Shown: in pieces, positions 1 through 8,938 of the stretch | Position numbering within the stretch: the stretch's first letter is position 1 | How the letters are laid out: the number at the start of each line of letters is the position of its first letter | NCBI RefSeq assembly: GCF_039534125.1 | Contig: NZ_BAAAUV010000025.1 | Location: 40,908 to 104,907 of the forward strand | Origin: Actinocorallia longicatena | GTDB lineage: Bacteria; Actinomycetota; Actinomycetes; Streptosporangiales; Streptosporangiaceae | Length of the DNA: 64,000 nucleotides | Direction: 5' to 3' | The notes under the pieces: model-generated | Database searches by the model: none | Told to the model about the DNA's origin: nothing | The model's input: only the letters and a program-made list of their open reading frames with translations | Made by a program: the position numbers and the translations under genes

Positions 1-281
1 TCCCCGTCGGCGAGCAGGCCGTCCACTGCCTCGGCCATCCGGCCCTTCACCTCGGCGCCCTCGCGGGTCCGTACCGCGTAGGGCGTGGCCTCGCCGCGCA
101 GCAGCAGGCTCACCGCCCCGCCCCTGACCCGGCGCAGGACGCCCTGCTCGGCGAGCTGGTCGAGGTCGCGCCTGATCGTCATCTCCGAGCAGCCCGTCTC
201 GGCCGCCAGCTCCGCGACGCTCACATGCTCGGTCGTCCGCAACCTCGCGATGAGCGTTCGCAGCCGTTCCGCACTCTCCAC
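1..281 (-). CDS. DeoR/GlpR-family transcriptional regulator, C-terminus cut by window edge
   Basis: A frame read leftwards from a GTG at 281 stays open to the window edge. It begins VESAERLRTLIARL and carries a helix-turn-helix typical of the DeoR family, with a recognition helix around SEMTIRRDLDQL and a following turn VLRRVRGGAV. Such proteins repress sugar or nucleoside catabolism genes, and their C-terminal domain binds a phosphorylated sugar; that domain lies outside the window. An in-frame TAG four codons upstream of the GTG rules out a longer start except an ATT. The gene is followed on its 5' side by the gltD terminator, so it should have its own promoter in the 282-331 gap. Target genes cannot be told from here. 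Confidence 0.85.
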   Translation of the reverse strand, partial: MESAERLRTLIARLRTTEHVSVAELAAETGCSEMTIRRDLDQLAEQGVLRRVRGGAVSLLLRGEATPYAVRTREGAEVKGRMAEAVDGLLADG

Positions 282-331
282 ATGGTGAATCTAACACGGA
301 CCGTGTGCGAAGTCCGGGGTACGCGGAACGG

Positions 332-368
332 CGAAGGGCCCGGTGGCGAGGTGCCACCGGGCCCTTCG
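332..368 (-). terminator. strong hairpin terminator after gltD
   Basis: A perfect 16-bp inverted repeat (arms 332-347 and 353-368, five-base loop) starts 14 bases beyond the gltD stop codon. It is GC-rich with no clear T-run, as is common in actinomycetes. It separates the gltBD operon from the DeoR-type gene. Confidence 0.85.
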
Positions 369-381
369 GACGCGGGGTGCG

Positions 382-1848
382 TCAGGCGATGGGGCGTGCC
401 GTCGGCGGGATCGGGTAGGGCAGGTTGGTCGTGCCCTGGAGGGCCTTGTCGACGCAGGAGGCGGCGGCGCGGCCCTCGGCGATCGCCCAGACGATCAGGG
501 ACTGGCCGCGGCCCATGTCACCGGCGACGAACACGTCGTCGACCGTGGTCTTGTACTCCAGCGAGCGGACCACGTTGCCGCGGCCGTCGAGCTCGACGCC
601 CAGCTGCTCCAGCAGGCCCTCGCGCTGCGGGCCGAGGAAGCCCATGGAGAGGGTGACCAGCTCGGCCGGGATCTCGCGCTCGGTGCCCTCGATCGGCTTG
701 AAGCCGGTCGCGGGACCCTCGACGTCGACGAGCCTGAGCGACGCCACGTTGCCGTCCTCGTCGGCGGTGAAGCCGAGCGTGTTGACGGCGTAGACGCGCG
801 GCCCGCCCGCGGCCTCGAGCTCCTCGTGGGCGCTCTCCATCTTGAACAGGATGGGGAACGTGGGCCACGGGGCCGAGCCGGGACGCGCCTCCGGCGGCCG
901 GGGCATGATCTCCAGCTGGGTGACCGAGGCCGCCCCCTGGCGCAGCGCCGTGCCGATGCAGTCGGCGCCGGTGTCACCGCCGCCGATGACCACGACGTGC
1001 TTGCCCTCGGCCGTGATCGTCGGCTCCGCCAGGACGCCCTCGGCGACCTTGTTGGAGATGGGCAGGTACTCCATCGCCTGGTAGATGCCCTTGGCCTCAC
1101 GGCCGGGAACGTTCAGGTCACGCCACATGGTCGCGCCGCCCGCCAGCAGCACGGCGTCGAACTGCTCGCGCAGCTCGTCGGCGGTGATGTCGGCGCCCAC
1201 GTTCACACCGGTCTTGAAGACGGTGCCCTCGGCGCGCATCTGGCCGATGCGGCGCTCGACGTGCCGCTTCTCCATCTTGAACTCGGGGATGCCGCGGCGC
1301 AGCAGGCCGCCGATCGCGTCCGAGCGCTCGAACACGACGACGTCGTGGCCGGCCCGGGTGAGCTGCTGGGCGGCGGCAAGGCCGGCGGGGCCGGAGCCGA
1401 CGACCGCGACCTTGCGGCCGGTCTTCACCGACGGAGGCTGCGGCTTGACCCAGCCCTCGGCGAAGGCCCGGTCGATGAGCTCGGCCTCGATCCGCTTGAT
1501 GGTCACCGCGTCCTGGTTGATGCCCAGGACGCAGGCCGTCTCGCACGGGGCGGGGCACAGCTTCCCGGTGAACTCCGGGAAGTTGTTGGTGGCGTGCAGC
1601 CGCTCGATGCCCTCCCGCCAGTTCTGCTTGAAGACGAGGTCGTTCCACTCGGGGATCAGGTTGCCCAGCGGGCAGCCCTGGTGGCAGAACGGGATGCCGC
1701 AGTCCATGCACCGGCTGGCCTGGCGCTCCAGGGTGGGCCTGGCGAAGTCCTCGTAGACCTCCTTCCAGTCGCGGATGCGGACGTCCACGGGCCGCCGGGC
1801 GGGCAGCTCCCGCTCGGTGACCTTCAAAAACCCCTTCGGGTCCGCCAT
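382..1848 (-). CDS. gltD: glutamate synthase (NADPH) small subunit
   Basis: The 488-residue protein is the electron-input subunit of GOGAT: it oxidises NADPH and passes electrons to the large subunit, which turns glutamine plus 2-oxoglutarate into two glutamates. The N-terminal domain has the cysteine pattern for two 4Fe-4S clusters (Cys47, 50, 55, 59, then a second set in CPAPCETAC). Two Rossmann motifs follow, VAVVGSGPAGLAAA for FAD and VVVIGGGDTGADC for NADPH. Length fits the family. The gene lies 12 bp after gltB, so the two are surely co-transcribed and made as a complex in the cytoplasm. Confidence 0.97.
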   Translation of the reverse strand: MADPKGFLKVTERELPARRPVDVRIRDWKEVYEDFARPTLERQASRCMDCGIPFCHQGCPLGNLIPEWNDLVFKQNWREGIERLHATNNFPEFTGKLCPAPCETACVLGINQDAVTIKRIEAELIDRAFAEGWVKPQPPSVKTGRKVAVVGSGPAGLAAAQQLTRAGHDVVVFERSDAIGGLLRRGIPEFKMEKRHVERRIGQMRAEGTVFKTGVNVGADITADELREQFDAVLLAGGATMWRDLNVPGREAKGIYQAMEYLPISNKVAEGVLAEPTITAEGKHVVVIGGGDTGADCIGTALRQGAASVTQLEIMPRPPEARPGSAPWPTFPILFKMESAHEELEAAGGPRVYAVNTLGFTADEDGNVASLRLVDVEGPATGFKPIEGTEREIPAELVTLSMGFLGPQREGLLEQLGVELDGRGNVVRSLEYKTTVDDVFVAGDMGRGQSLIVWAIAEGRAAASCVDKALQGTTNLPYPIPPTARPIA

Positions 1849-1860
1849 TCGAGGTGCCCC

Positions 1861-4800
1861 CTATCCCTGTGCCGCGGCCATGACGGCCTCGTCGACGTCG
1901 CGGCCCTCGGCCTCGGCGGCGGCCATGGCCGCCAGCACCCGCTTGTAGTCCCGCGGCATGATCTTGCTGAACCGCTCGACGGCCGAGTCCCACTCGGCGA
2001 CGAGCTTGGCGGCGACGACCGAACCGGTCTCGGCCTGGTGCTTCTCGACCATCGCCCGCACGTAGGCGCGGTCGTCGGCGGAGAGCTCCTCGATCTCGAC
2101 CATCTCGCCGTTGACGCGCTGCGGCTGGAGGTCGAGCACGTAGGCGATGCCGCCCGACATGCCGGCCGCCAGGTTGCGTCCGGTGCGGCCGAGGATGATC
2201 GCCCGTCCGCCGGTCATGTACTCCAGGCCGTGGTCGCCCACACCCTCGACGACCGCGGTCGCCCCGGAGTTGCGGACGCAGAACCGCTCGCCGACCAGGC
2301 CGCGCAGGAACGCCTCGCCGGAGGTCGCGCCGTACAGCAGCACGTTGCCCGCGATGATCTGGTCCTCCGCGGCGAAGGTCGCCGACGGGTCGGGCTGGAC
2401 GGTGATCCGGCCGCCCGACAGCCCCTTGCCGAGGTAGTCGTTGGAGTCGCCGGTGAGCCGCAGCGTGATCCCCGACGGCACGAACGCGCCGAAGGAGTTG
2501 CCCGCCGAGCCGGTGAAGGAGATGTCGATCGTGTCGTCCGGCAGCCCCTCGCCGCCCCACTTCCTGGTGAGGTGGTGGCCGAGCATGGTGCCGACGGTCC
2601 GGTTGACGTTGCGGATCGGCAGCTCGAGCTTGACCTTGTCACCGAACGCGATCGCGCCCTCGGCGAGCTGGATCAGGGTGTTGTCGAGCGCCTTCTCCAG
2701 ACCGTGGTCCTGGACGGTGACGCACTGCAGCGCGGTGCCCTCGGGCAGCTCCGGCAGGTGGAAGATCGGCGACAGGTCGAGACCGGCGGCCTTCCAGTGC
2801 GTGATCGCCTCCCGGGTGTCGAGGACGCCGACCTGGCCGACGGCCTCCTCGAGGGAGCGGAAGCCGAGGGAGGCCAGGATCTCCCGTACCTCCTCGGCGA
2901 TGAACTCGAAGAAGTTCACGACGAACTCGGGCTTGCCGGAGAACCGCTCGCGCAGCACCGGGTTCTGCGTCGCGACGCCCACCGGGCAGGTGTCGAGGTG
3001 GCAGACGCGCATCATGATGCAGCCGGAGACCACCAGCGGGGCGGTCGCGAAGCCGAACTCCTCGGCGCCCAGCAGGGCGGCGATGACGACGTCACGGCCG
3101 GTCTTCATCTGGCCGTCGGTCTGGACGACGATCCGGTCGCGCAGGCCGTTGAGCAGCAGGGTCTGCTGGGTCTCGGCGAGGCCGAGCTCCCAGGGCGCGC
3201 CCGCGTGCTTCAGCGAGGTCAGCGGCGAGGCGCCGGTCCCGCCGTCGTGGCCGGAGATCAGGACGACGTCCGCGTGGGCCTTGGACACGCCCGCCGCGAC
3301 CGTGCCGACGCCCATCTCGGAGACGAGCTTCACATGGACGCGCGCCGCCGGGTTGGCGTTCTTCAGGTCGTGGATGAGCTGGGCGAGGTCCTCGATCGAG
3401 TAGATGTCGTGGTGCGGCGGCGGCGAGATGAGGCCGACGCCGGGGGTGGAGTGCCGGGTCTTGGCGACCCACGGGTACACCTTGTGCCCGGGCAGCTGGC
3501 CGCCCTCGCCGGGCTTCGCGCCCTGCGCCATCTTGATCTGGATGTCGTCGGCGTTGGTCAGGTACTCGGAGGTGACGCCGAAGCGTCCCGAGGCCACCTG
3601 CTTGATCGCCGAGCGGCGGGAGTCGCCGTTGGCGTCCGGGGTGAACCGGGCCGGGTCCTCGCCGCCCTCACCGGTGTTCGACTTGGCGCCGAGCCGGTTC
3701 ATGGCGATCGCGAGGGTCTCGTGGGCCTCGGCGGAGATGGAGCCGTAGGACATCGCGCCGGTGGAGAACCGCTTGACGATGTCGGCGACCGGCTCGACCT
3801 CCTCCAGCGGGACCGGCGTGCGGTCACCGGCGAAGGAGAACAGGCCGCGGAGCGTCATCAGCTTCGCGGACTGGTCGTCCACGAGGGAGGTGTACTCCTT
3901 GAAGATGTCGTACTGCCGGGTGCGGGTGGCGTGCTGGAGCTTGAACACCGTGCTCGGGTTGAACAGGTGCGGCTCGCCCTCGCGGCGCCACTGGTACTCG
4001 CCGCCGACCTCGAGGGTGCGGTGCGCCGCGTCGTTGCCGTTGACCGGGTAGGCGCGGGCGTGGCGCTGCGCGACCTCGGACGCGATCACGTCGAAGCCGT
4101 TACCGCCCAGCTTGGAGGCGGTGCCGACGAACGCGACGTCGATGACCTCGGCGCCCAGGCCGATCGCCTCGAAGATCTGCGCACCGGTGTAGGACGCGAC
4201 CGTCGAGATGCCGATCTTGGACATCACCTTCATGACGCCCTTGCCGTACGCCTTGACCATGTTGCGGGCGGCCTTGGTCTCGTCGAGCCCCTTGAGGTCG
4301 CCGGACTTGACCAGGTCCTGCACGGTCTCGATGGCGAGGTAGGGGTTGACGGCCGAGGCGCCGTACCCGATCAGCAGCGCCATGTGGTGGCACTCGCGCG
4401 CCTCGGCGGTCTCGATGACGAGGCCGACCTGGGTGCGGGTCTTCTCCCGGATCAGGTGGTGGTGCACCGAGCCGGTGAGCAGCAGCGACGGGATCGCGGC
4501 GAACCGGGAGTCCGAGCCGCGGTCCGACAGGACGATCACGCGGGCGCCCGCGGCGATGGACCGCGAGACCTCCCCGCAGATCTCCTCGATGCGCCGGCGC
4601 AGGGCCGCGCCGCCCCCGGCGACCTCGTAGAGGCCGTGGACGACATGGGCGTCGAGGTGCGGGAGCGAGCCCTCGTCGTTGATGTGGATGATCTTGGCGA
4701 GCTCGTCGTTGTCCAGGATCGGGGTCGGCAGCACGAGACGCTTGCACGAGTCCGGGCCCGGCTGGAGGAGGTTGCCCTCGGGACCCAGCGTGGACTGGAG

Positions 4801-6414
4801 CGAAGTGATCATCTCTTCGCGGATGGCGTCCAGCGGCGGGTTGGTGACCTGCGCGAACAGCTGCTTGAAGTAGTCGAACAGCAGGCGCGGCTTCTCCGAA
4901 AGGGCGGCGACGGGGGTGTCGGTGCCCATGGAGCCGATCGGCTCGAAGCCGTCCCGTGCCATCGGCGACAGGAGGATCTTGAGCTCCTCGCTGGTGTAGC
5001 CGAAGGTCTGCTGGCGCTTGACGAGGGTGTCGTGGGTCGGGATCTCGCGCTCGCGCTGCGGCAGTTCCTCGAACCGGACCAGGCCCTCGGCCAGCCACTC
5101 CTGGTAGGGGTGCTCGGCCGCGAGGGAGGCCTTGACCTCGTCGTCCTCGACGATCCGGCCGGCCTCGGTGTCGACCAGGAAGATCTTGCCGGGCTGGAGG
5201 CGGCCCTTGCGGACCACCTTCGCCGGGTCGATGTCCAGGACTCCCGCCTCGGACGCCAGGACGACCAGGCCGTCCTCGGTCACCCAGAAGCGGCCCGGGC
5301 GCAGGCCGTTGCGGTCGAGGACCGCGCCGACGACCGTGCCGTCGGTGAACGACACCGACGCGGGGCCGTCCCAGGCCTCCATCAGCGTCGAGTGGAACTC
5401 GTAGAACGCCCGGCGGGCCGGGTCCATCTCGGTGTGGTTCTCCCACGCCTCGGGGATCATCATCAGCACCGCGTGCGGGAGCGAGCGCCCGCCCAGGTGC
5501 AGCAGTTCGAGTGCCTCGTCGAAGGACGCCGTGTCGGACGCCTCGATGTCGATCACGGGGAAGATCCGCGAGAGGTCGCCGGGGAACAGCTCGGAGGCCA
5601 GCAGGGCCTCGCGCGCCCGCATCCAGTTCCGGTTCCCCTTGACGGTGTTGATCTCGCCGTTGTGGGCCAGGTACCGGTACGGGTGGGCGAGCTCCCAGGC
5701 CGGGAAGGTGTTGGTCGAGAACCGCGAGTGGACCAGCGCGATCGCGGAGGTGAAGCGGCGGTCCGACAGGTCGGGGAAGAACGGCTCGAGCTGCGGGGTC
5801 GTCAGCATGCCCTTGTACACGATGGTGCGCGAGGACAGGCTCGGGAAGTAGACGGGGACGTCCTGCTCGATGCGCTCGCGGGCGCAGAACACGACGCGGT
5901 CCAGCTCGATGCCGGAACGCCCCGCGAAGGGGCCGTCCTCGGCGGCGGCCAGGAACAGCTGGGAGAAGTGCGGCATCACGCGCTTGGCGGCCGGGCCCGT
6001 GAACTGCGGGTCGATCGGCAGCTCGCGCCAGCCGAGGACGGTCAGGCCCTCTTCGGCGGCGACGGCGTGGATGTGGCCGACGGCGGCCTTGCGGGCCTCG
6101 GCGTCGGCGGGGAGGAAGCACAGTCCGGCCGCGTAGGAGCCCGCCTCGGGGAGGTCGAAGTCCACTACGGCGCGGAAGAAGGCGTCCGGGATCTGGGTGA
6201 GGATGCCGACGCCGTCTCCGTCGTCGGGTTCGGCTCCCACCGCACCCCGGTGGTCGAGGTTGCGCAGGACCGTCAGCGCGTTCTCGACGATGTCGTGGCT
6301 CTTGCGCCCGTTGAGATCGGCCACCATGCCGACGCCGCAGGCGTCGTGCTCGTTGGCCGGGTCATACAGCCCCTGAGCTGCAGGCTGTCCAGGTGTGAGG
6401 GCAGCAGCCGCCAT
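1861..6414 (-). CDS. gltB: glutamate synthase large subunit
   Basis: The 1517-residue protein is the catalytic subunit of GOGAT. It has a class II glutamine amidotransferase domain whose nucleophile is Cys26 in EHDACGVGM, exposed after removal of a short propeptide, then the central and FMN-binding synthase domains, a 3Fe-4S motif near residue 1131 (C-x5-C-x4-C, CIMMRVCHLDTC) and the C-terminal beta-helix domain. Ammonia tunnels from the first domain to the FMN site. I chose the ATG at 6414 because GGGAGG lies four bases upstream; a TTG one codon earlier is too close to it. Transcribed ahead of gltD. Nothing is missing from the active sites that I checked. Confidence 0.97.
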   Translation of the reverse strand: MAAAALTPGQPAAQGLYDPANEHDACGVGMVADLNGRKSHDIVENALTVLRNLDHRGAVGAEPDDGDGVGILTQIPDAFFRAVVDFDLPEAGSYAAGLCFLPADAEARKAAVGHIHAVAAEEGLTVLGWRELPIDPQFTGPAAKRVMPHFSQLFLAAAEDGPFAGRSGIELDRVVFCARERIEQDVPVYFPSLSSRTIVYKGMLTTPQLEPFFPDLSDRRFTSAIALVHSRFSTNTFPAWELAHPYRYLAHNGEINTVKGNRNWMRAREALLASELFPGDLSRIFPVIDIEASDTASFDEALELLHLGGRSLPHAVLMMIPEAWENHTEMDPARRAFYEFHSTLMEAWDGPASVSFTDGTVVGAVLDRNGLRPGRFWVTEDGLVVLASEAGVLDIDPAKVVRKGRLQPGKIFLVDTEAGRIVEDDEVKASLAAEHPYQEWLAEGLVRFEELPQREREIPTHDTLVKRQQTFGYTSEELKILLSPMARDGFEPIGSMGTDTPVAALSEKPRLLFDYFKQLFAQVTNPPLDAIREEMITSLQSTLGPEGNLLQPGPDSCKRLVLPTPILDNDELAKIIHINDEGSLPHLDAHVVHGLYEVAGGGAALRRRIEEICGEVSRSIAAGARVIVLSDRGSDSRFAAIPSLLLTGSVHHHLIREKTRTQVGLVIETAEARECHHMALLIGYGASAVNPYLAIETVQDLVKSGDLKGLDETKAARNMVKAYGKGVMKVMSKIGISTVASYTGAQIFEAIGLGAEVIDVAFVGTASKLGGNGFDVIASEVAQRHARAYPVNGNDAAHRTLEVGGEYQWRREGEPHLFNPSTVFKLQHATRTRQYDIFKEYTSLVDDQSAKLMTLRGLFSFAGDRTPVPLEEVEPVADIVKRFSTGAMSYGSISAEAHETLAIAMNRLGAKSNTGEGGEDPARFTPDANGDSRRSAIKQVASGRFGVTSEYLTNADDIQIKMAQGAKPGEGGQLPGHKVYPWVAKTRHSTPGVGLISPPPHHDIYSIEDLAQLIHDLKNANPAARVHVKLVSEMGVGTVAAGVSKAHADVVLISGHDGGTGASPLTSLKHAGAPWELGLAETQQTLLLNGLRDRIVVQTDGQMKTGRDVVIAALLGAEEFGFATAPLVVSGCIMMRVCHLDTCPVGVATQNPVLRERFSGKPEFVVNFFEFIAEEVREILASLGFRSLEEAVGQVGVLDTREAITHWKAAGLDLSPIFHLPELPEGTALQCVTVQDHGLEKALDNTLIQLAEGAIAFGDKVKLELPIRNVNRTVGTMLGHHLTRKWGGEGLPDDTIDISFTGSAGNSFGAFVPSGITLRLTGDSNDYLGKGLSGGRITVQPDPSATFAAEDQIIAGNVLLYGATSGEAFLRGLVGERFCVRNSGATAVVEGVGDHGLEYMTGGRAIILGRTGRNLAAGMSGGIAYVLDLQPQRVNGEMVEIEELSADDRAYVRAMVEKHQAETGSVVAAKLVAEWDSAVERFSKIMPRDYKRVLAAMAAAEAEGRDVDEAVMAAAQG

Positions 6415-6543
6415 CAACCCTCCCGTTTCGAATCAAGACACTGTCTGGGAAACCAGTGCAGTTCGGGACGGCGTTGGCCCTGCTGCGAGTTATTACCTAG
6501 AGGTTACATCACTACCACCGCGGCAGTTGAGCACCCTTCCTTC

Positions 6544-6571
6544 ATGATAGCTGGACAAATCCGGCGGCAAA
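6544..6571 (-). promoter_or_regulatory. possible gltB promoter
   Basis: On the minus strand, TTTGCC (6566-6571) and TATCAT (6544-6549) are 16 bp apart. They lie 130 bp upstream of gltB in a 205-bp gap. The -10 fits TANNNT; the -35 is poor. The same gap holds a near-palindrome TGGACTGGTCCA just upstream and TAACCTCTAGGTAA just downstream, which could be operators. This is a weak call. Confidence 0.3.
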
Positions 6572-6622
6572 GGTCTGGACCAGTCCAATTTCCCGTGATC
6601 AACCTCACGGAATCGTCGCAGG

Positions 6623-7390
6623 TCAGGCGGCCGCACGCTCGTAAATCGCCTCGGCCTTCGCCGCCGAGAGGACCAAGGACAGCAGGGGCTTGCTGCGCTC
6701 GTCACCGGTGCCGTCCGTGCGCTGCGCCCACGTGATCACGACGTAGTGACCCATGGCCACACCGCGCGCCATGCTGAAGCCCTGCCCGAACTTGCTCAGG
6801 GCACCTTTCCCCGGCAGCGGGCGGACGAAACCACCGGTTCCGGCACCGAAGGCGGCCACCGCCGTGTCGGCCGCCTCGCTGTCACGGAGGTTGAACACGC
6901 CGATCGTCACGGCGAAGCCCTTGGCGGTGTCGCCGTAGAGGGCACGGCCCGCCTGGGAGCAGCCCCCGGCCCGCAGGACCCGGCCGAGACCGCTTCCCCA
7001 CATCGCCTTCGCGCAGTCCCCGTCGAGTACCACCGCGCGCCGGGTCAGGGCCGTCTTGGCGGTCTCGTCGATCAGGGTCTTCTCGGGGAAGAGCTCGGCG
7101 GCCGTCAGCGGGGCGCCGTCCCTGGCCCTGGTCTCGATCGGCACGAACACGTCCGAGGAGGGCGAGGAGGAGTAGCTCGACGGCGAGGTGCCGTTGGCGG
7201 CGGGCCTGCCCATCGCGACGGCGTCCAGGGTCTGCGCCCGGCCGTCGTCGTCGCCCGTCATCAGGATGACGATCACAGCGGCGGCGACCACGAGGATCAG
7301 CCCGGCGGCCGCGCCGAAGAAGACGACCGGCCCGGGACCCTTCCGCCGCGGCGGCCTGCGTCCCGGGGCCGGCTGACGGCCCGGGCTCAA
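6623..7390 (-). CDS. membrane-anchored protein, paralogue of the gene upstream
   Basis: A 255-residue protein of unknown function. A basic Pro-rich N-terminus (about 1-22) is followed by one hydrophobic segment (about 23-45) and a large domain that should lie outside the cell. That domain shares a pattern with the product of the next gene upstream: a Cys after Asp, WG, an AGC-x-Q-x-x-R motif, FNL-x-D, GFV-x-PL and GHYV-x-x-x-W-x-QR. The two arose by duplication. The start is a TTG whose last bases overlap the upstream stop (TTGA), with a purine-rich stretch AAGGGCGAG in front, so translation is probably coupled. Two conserved cysteines suggest a disulfide. I do not recognise the family by name. 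Confidence 0.75.
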   Translation of the reverse strand: MSPGRQPAPGRRPPRRKGPGPVVFFGAAAGLILVVAAAVIVILMTGDDDGRAQTLDAVAMGRPAANGTSPSSYSSSPSSDVFVPIETRARDGAPLTAAELFPEKTLIDETAKTALTRRAVVLDGDCAKAMWGSGLGRVLRAGGCSQAGRALYGDTAKGFAVTIGVFNLRDSEAADTAVAAFGAGTGGFVRPLPGKGALSKFGQGFSMARGVAMGHYVVITWAQRTDGTGDERSKPLLSLVLSAAKAEAIYERAAA

Positions 7391-8163
7391 TTCTCGCCCT
7401 TCGGCCCGGGGTCGAGGTTCACCAGGCGCCCCCAGGCGAAGTCCTCGGGGGACTGCACCGCGAGGCTGATGTCGATCATCTCGTTCAGCCCGGGCGGCCG
7501 CTCGCCGCTCGCCCGCTGCACCCAGCTCATGATCACGTAGTGGCCGATGACCTGGGAGTAGGCGGCGCTCCAGTTGCCGCCGAAGTCCTTGACCTCGGGG
7601 CTCTCCAGCGGGTGGACGAAACCGTTCTTCCGCGTGACGTCCATGGCGTTCATCACGAGGGTCGCGCCCTTCTCGTCGGCGAGGTTGAACGCCACGAACA
7701 GGCCCGCGTAGGTCTTGTCCTCCGAGACGTACAGCCCGCGCGCGATCTGGTTGCAGCCCGCCTGCTGAAGCATGGTCTCGAACACGTCGCCCCAGGCCGC
7801 CGACGGGCAGTCGGTGAGCTTCTGGCCCTTGAGGGCGAACTTGTACTTGCCGTAGGCGACCGTCTTCTTGTCGTCGAAGATCTCGCCCTCGGTGAACAGG
7901 CGCGGATCCGCCGTGCGCAGGCTCAGCTTCGTGGTGTCCTTGTCGCCCTCCTGCGGCACATAGGTCACCGGCAGGCGCTTGCCGACGGAGGTCGACACCG
8001 CGTCATCACCGCCCCGGCCCAGGAACCACCAGGCGGCACCGCCCGCCGCGGCCAACAGCACGATCACCGCGACCACGATCGAGATCGTCCGGCTGCGGGG
8101 CCCGTCGGGGGCGTCCGGCCAGAACTCGTTCTCGTCGCCGCGAGCTTTCGTCTGTGAGCTCAT
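7387..8163 (-). CDS. membrane-anchored protein, paralogue of the gene downstream
   Basis: A 258-residue protein of unknown function: an acidic, hydrophilic N-terminus, one transmembrane segment (about residues 28-50, ISIVVAVIVLLAAAG) and an extracytoplasmic domain. It shares DC-x-x-A-x-WG, AGC-x-Q-x-x-R, FNL-x-D and GHYV-x-x-W-x-QR with the next gene, so the pair is a tandem duplication in one operon. I place the start at the ATG at 8163 (MSSQTK); a GTG at 8172 or TTG at 8187 is possible, and GGAGG at about 8178 sits awkwardly for any of them. The conserved cysteine pair suggests a disulfide in an exported sensor or binding domain, which is inference only. Confidence 0.72.
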   Translation of the reverse strand: MSSQTKARGDENEFWPDAPDGPRSRTISIVVAVIVLLAAAGGAAWWFLGRGGDDAVSTSVGKRLPVTYVPQEGDKDTTKLSLRTADPRLFTEGEIFDDKKTVAYGKYKFALKGQKLTDCPSAAWGDVFETMLQQAGCNQIARGLYVSEDKTYAGLFVAFNLADEKGATLVMNAMDVTRKNGFVHPLESPEVKDFGGNWSAAYSQVIGHYVIMSWVQRASGERPPGLNEMIDISLAVQSPEDFAWGRLVNLDPGPKGEN

Positions 8164-8224
8164 GTCGCCCACCGTTCCTCCAGGCAATTCCGTCCGCGGC
8201 AGAGCCTAGTACGCCGGATCGCGT

Positions 8225-8938
8225 TCACAGGCCGTTCGTTCCGATCAATGCGCCCACACCGTAGGTGATCGCGGCCGCGGCCGCACCGAAAGCGAGCTGG
8301 CGCAGCCCGCTGAACCACCAGCTCCTGGCCGTCACCCGGGACACCAGGGCACCCGCGCCGAACAGCCCGAGCACCGCCAGGACCGCCGAGGGGACCAGGG
8401 AGTCCGCCCCCAGAAGATAAGGCAGGACCGGCAGGGTCGCCCCCACCGAGAACGCCAGGAAGGACGAGACCGCCGCCAGCACGGGCGAGGGCAGCTCTCC
8501 CGGCACCACGCCCAGCTCCTCACGGGAGTGGATCTCCAGCGCCTCACGCGGGTCGCGGGACAGCACCTCGGCGACCTGCTCCGACAGCTCCCGGCTGAGC
8601 CCGCGCGCCTCGTACAGCATCGCCAGCTCCTCCCGCTCGGCGAGCGGGTTGCGGTCCAGTTCCCTGCGCTCGATCTCGATCTCCGCCTCGGCCAGCTCGG
8701 ACTGCGAGGCGACCGAGATGTACTCCCCCGCCGCCATCGAGAACGCGCCCGCGGCCAGGCCCGCGAGACCCGCGAGCACGACGATCTTGTGTCCGGCCTG
8801 GCCTCCGGCGACACCGGCGATCAGCGCGAAGTTCGAGACGAGGCCGTCCATCGCGCCGAACACGGCGGGACGCAGCCATCCGCCGTTGACGTCGCGATGT
8901 TCGTGATGGATCTCAGGGGCCGAGTGCTGCTCGGTCAC
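8225..8938 (-). CDS. VIT1/CCC1-family transporter (iron/manganese)
   Basis: A 237-residue membrane protein of the VIT1/CCC1 family, which in yeast and plants moves Fe2+ or Mn2+ into vacuoles; bacterial members probably export these metals. Family marks are the first helix with GAMDGLVSNFALIAGVAG, a second with GAFSMAAGEYISV, a long Glu-rich cytoplasmic metal-binding stretch (about 80-140) and three further helices at the end. The ATG overlaps the lgt stop by four bases (ATGA), so the two are translated together, though no functional link with lipoprotein processing is known. Substrate is not decided by sequence. Confidence 0.9.
   Translation of the reverse strand: MTEQHSAPEIHHEHRDVNGGWLRPAVFGAMDGLVSNFALIAGVAGGQAGHKIVVLAGLAGLAAGAFSMAAGEYISVASQSELAEAEIEIERRELDRNPLAEREELAMLYEARGLSRELSEQVAEVLSRDPREALEIHSREELGVVPGELPSPVLAAVSSFLAFSVGATLPVLPYLLGADSLVPSAVLAVLGLFGAGALVSRVTARSWWFSGLRQLAFGAAAAAITYGVGALIGTNGL

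Noticed and set aside
6493..6705. A 70-codon minus-strand frame between gltB and the paralogue gene
   Set aside because: It overlaps the end of the paralogue gene out of frame, has no ribosome site, and covers the likely gltB promoter.
343..6735. A very long open frame (over 2,100 codons) on the plus strand across gltD and gltB
   Set aside because: It is the mirror of genuine gltB/gltD codons in GC-rich DNA: low-complexity Arg/Gly/Asp/Leu composition and no domain, while the minus strand encodes complete GOGAT subunits.
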